In this document: positions 57,301-59,145 of the stretch, in pieces
Numbering within the stretch: the stretch's first letter is position 1
How the letters are laid out: each line of letters starts with the position of its first letter
Assembly: GCA_001630475.1 (NCBI GenBank)
Contig: KV419415.1
Location: forward strand, 372,951 to 432,095
DNA: 59,145 bases
Direction: 5' to 3'
DNA from: Sistotremastrum niveocremeum HHB9708
Taxonomy: Eukaryota; Basidiomycota; Agaricomycetes; Sistotremastrales; Sistotremastraceae
Notes under the pieces: model-generated
Told to the model about the DNA's origin: nothing
The model's input: only the letters and a program-made list of their open reading frames with translations
Database searches by the model: none
Made by a program: the position numbers and the translations under genes

Positions 57301-57778
57301 CGCGATGACTTTGGGTTGTCGGAGCTTCTTTAACAGCAGCGACAGAAGTTGAGCCATTCCGACGATGATTCCTGTTATCATTCAAGAACAGGAGCCCCCG
57401 AGTACGAAGAGTTGCCGTATGTCGATTCAGGCGCAATACAGCATGAGAAAGCGTCAGAAACATCGAATGCAGGGGATTCAAGCAGTGGCATGAGGATGAA
57501 AAATAAGCAGACGAATATTGCTGGAGACTGTATCTGCGCACCGACTTGTATGATCCATAATCTCAATGGGTCCTTTGGGTTGAAAACGGTTGGGTCCTTC
57601 CCGCTCAAAAGTCCTCCCTAACGTTGCAACCATCGGGTTCAAAAAGATGTAACGGAGCACAGAATATAATAATCAGCCTATCAGCGGCTCTGAAAGAGAT
57701 AACGATGCTCCTGACCTGATCTTCAGCCTCCCTACTGAAAATATGGAATAAAGAGCTTTTCAAATGCATGGAGGTCAT
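54316..57778 (-). CDS. KHA1: CPA2 monovalent cation/H+ antiporter, KHA1-like
   Basis: The start at 57778 gives MTSMHLKSSLFHIFSREAED, spliced over 98 nt into QGGLLSGKDPTVFNPKDPLR, the usual entry of fungal Kha1. Further exons are 57542-57617, 57261-57371 and from 57203. Membrane-domain landmarks are KLRQPKVIAEVIGGIILGPT, RIPGFTQHIFP, LVANIGLVLFLFLVGLEID, LSAGVGNDIVGWTLLAL (the ND pair of the ion site) and IFGGFLAGLIIPRENGL. Later come FTLSGLSTNLGLLD and LVELIVLNVGLDAGILS. A long cytosolic tail has a regulatory USP-like segment (KPLIFFPFIGGPDDRSALEF) and ends VVIQAGSSGGE at 54316. It exchanges K+ for H+ in endomembranes. The residue count is normal for fungal Kha1 (about 900). Confidence 0.88.
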
Positions 57779-58969
57779 TGCAGCTCCCAACGATGTTGTA
57801 GTGCACGGTAAGAGGGCAGCCCTAGGACTAGGGCAGATCGAATCGATGAACGAGAGAGAACCGCGCTAGGGCCATGAGATGGGTCCGTTTGACCAGGTCA
57901 AGCCAATTCAGCCCTTGTCTCTCCTTTCTTTGCTAAGCGCCCAACTGCGTCAATCGGTAATTGAGACCGCTAACTCCGTCCTTTTCATAACGGCGTGACA
58001 TATTTATTCCATTATTTACTAGAGAATCGTAACGCGCAAGCGCTGTGTCCCCTACTCTACTGTCTACAATGTCTCTTTTCCATCAGGTCAATATACAGTA
58101 CCAAGCATCGTATAGAAGAGTATGATAAATTTCAATGGAAAATTACAAACTGATACTCTACTGTTATAAATAACAACTTACAGGTAACCCCAAGTCCAAT
58201 CGAGCATCAGGGTTGTCAACTTCCCTGCCTCACGTTCTTTACACTCCGGAACAGATAGTCGCAACGACTAACCTGCATTCAAATACGATGTGACAAATTC
58301 CGTCTCAGGCCGGTCAGCAGGGTCCCTGGACCGTGGAGGCCTTCGGGAACGTTGCTTGTCTGTAATGAGCAGAAGGCTGAGGTTATGGGAGCTTGAAGTA
58401 GTCTGGCGAGATTAAGAATGTCGCCTTGAGTGCGCGCTTAGCGACAATGATGATGGCAAAATAAGATTTGGTGGGTTTAGCACGACGGACTACGCGAGTG
58501 GGCAACCGTAAGACATTGCTTTGCACGGTGTCTGAACTTACCTCATAAGTTGACCATATACCATTACAGATATCCCAGCAAGAGATTCTTCACGGTATCG
58601 TACTAGATTGACAAGGTGTTGCTCTGCCGTCCGGACTCCGGATGCAGGCATTCGCAGGCTTTGTTGGTCGGATTACGAAGGGCAATTATTGAGTCCATGT
58701 GTTCTTGCCCAGAAATAAGGTGATGCCATATCAGAGAGTTCAACATGATCGATAAGGACGCAATGCGCTCAACATTCCGAAATTGGGCCCCACAATTTGA
58801 AAGCAATGCTAAAGACAACCGCGGGAGGAGTAGCTGCACAGTTGTATCGTTGCGAGATGATGGTGAACGACTCTTGGATGGTCGAGAAGCAATGGTCGAC
58901 AAGGAAGAGTGAAATACGTGAATGAACGCGCGGCGTTGAACAAGATCCATAAGTACAAGCCAGTTCAAG
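57779..58969. other. Intergenic, right side
   Basis: About 1.2 kb. Minus-strand frames at 58603-58981 are open in two registers without family resemblance. I see no supported gene. Confidence 0.4.
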
Positions 58970-59145
58970 TAGTGATGCCAAGGTTCGGTTCGAGAACCGT
59001 TCCGAACCGGGTTTGAACTGAACTGAACCAGAGTTCAGTTCAAGTTTGAGTTCAGTTCAGGTCTGGGACCAAGTGGTTCGGTTCATGGTTCAGGTCTTTG
59101 GCCGGGCACCTGAACCGAGTTCAAACTGAACTGAACCATGAACCC
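58970..59145. mobile_element. Left end of a hAT-like element (continues past the window)
   Basis: From TAGTGATGCCAAGGTTCGGT the sequence becomes a dense array of GGTTC/GAACC and GAACTGAACTGAACC motifs in both orientations up to the edge. The TAGTG start and alternating subterminal motifs mirror the layout of the hAT-like element at 2276-4532, though the motif differs. The other end and target duplication are not in the window (candidate left copy AGTTCAAG, 58962-58969). Confidence 0.5.

Noticed and set aside
58603-58981. Minus-strand frames of 121 and 70 residues at the right edge
   Set aside because: They overlap in different registers and one runs into the hAT-like end; I could not support either as coding.

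Overview
The window is fungal nuclear DNA, most likely from an Agaricomycete (mushroom-forming basidiomycete). The genes carry many short GT-AG introns (about 48-68 nt). The families fit that clade: F-box proteins with LRR-like C-termini, DUF6593 proteins, a NACHT-WD40 NLR, wax-synthase-fold acyltransferases and expanded G-domain GTPases. I built the gene models by hand from splice sites, phase and paralogue comparison.

Layout. (1) 1-4655: the 3' end of a Ty3/gypsy retrotransposon (pol C-terminus, an extra 395-aa ORF, polypurine tract, 3' LTR). A 2257-bp hAT-like element with an 8-bp target duplication sits inside the LTR. (2) 4959-8194: a 5'-truncated F-box/LRR relic and an intact F-box gene; a second intact paralogue lies at 51243-53047. 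(3) 10642-13287: tandem DUF6593 genes that share an upstream promoter block. (4) 13798-17731 (-): a 12-exon LRR protein resembling PPP1R37, divergent from a nuclear DOT5/PrxQ thiol peroxidase (18039-18989). Next to that is a low-complexity nuclear protein (19479-20336) with the same HMGN-like N-terminal motif. (5) 21075-29636 (-): one NACHT-WD40 NLR gene split in two by a 3514-bp element with perfect 32-bp terminal inverted repeats and a 6-bp target duplication. It is divergent from a membrane-anchored 'modin-like' gene (29985-31819). (6) 32387-39277: three paralogues of an unrecognised secreted family plus a deletion-derived relic. (7) 39979-44532: two divergent paralogous GTPases. (8) 44875-57778: housekeeping genes, namely a wax-synthase-fold protein, the ER P5A-ATPase SPF1, the F-box paralogue, Pol III subunit RPC11 and a KHA1-type K+/H+ antiporter. 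(9) 58970-59145: one end of another hAT-like repeat.

The clearest new signals are the NLR split by an apparently uncharacterised TIR element whose removal restores the frame, the HMGN-like motif shared by a peroxidase and its neighbour, and the secreted family with conserved exon lengths. Also notable are a start codon split by an intron in SPF1 and a GC-AG intron in RPC11.
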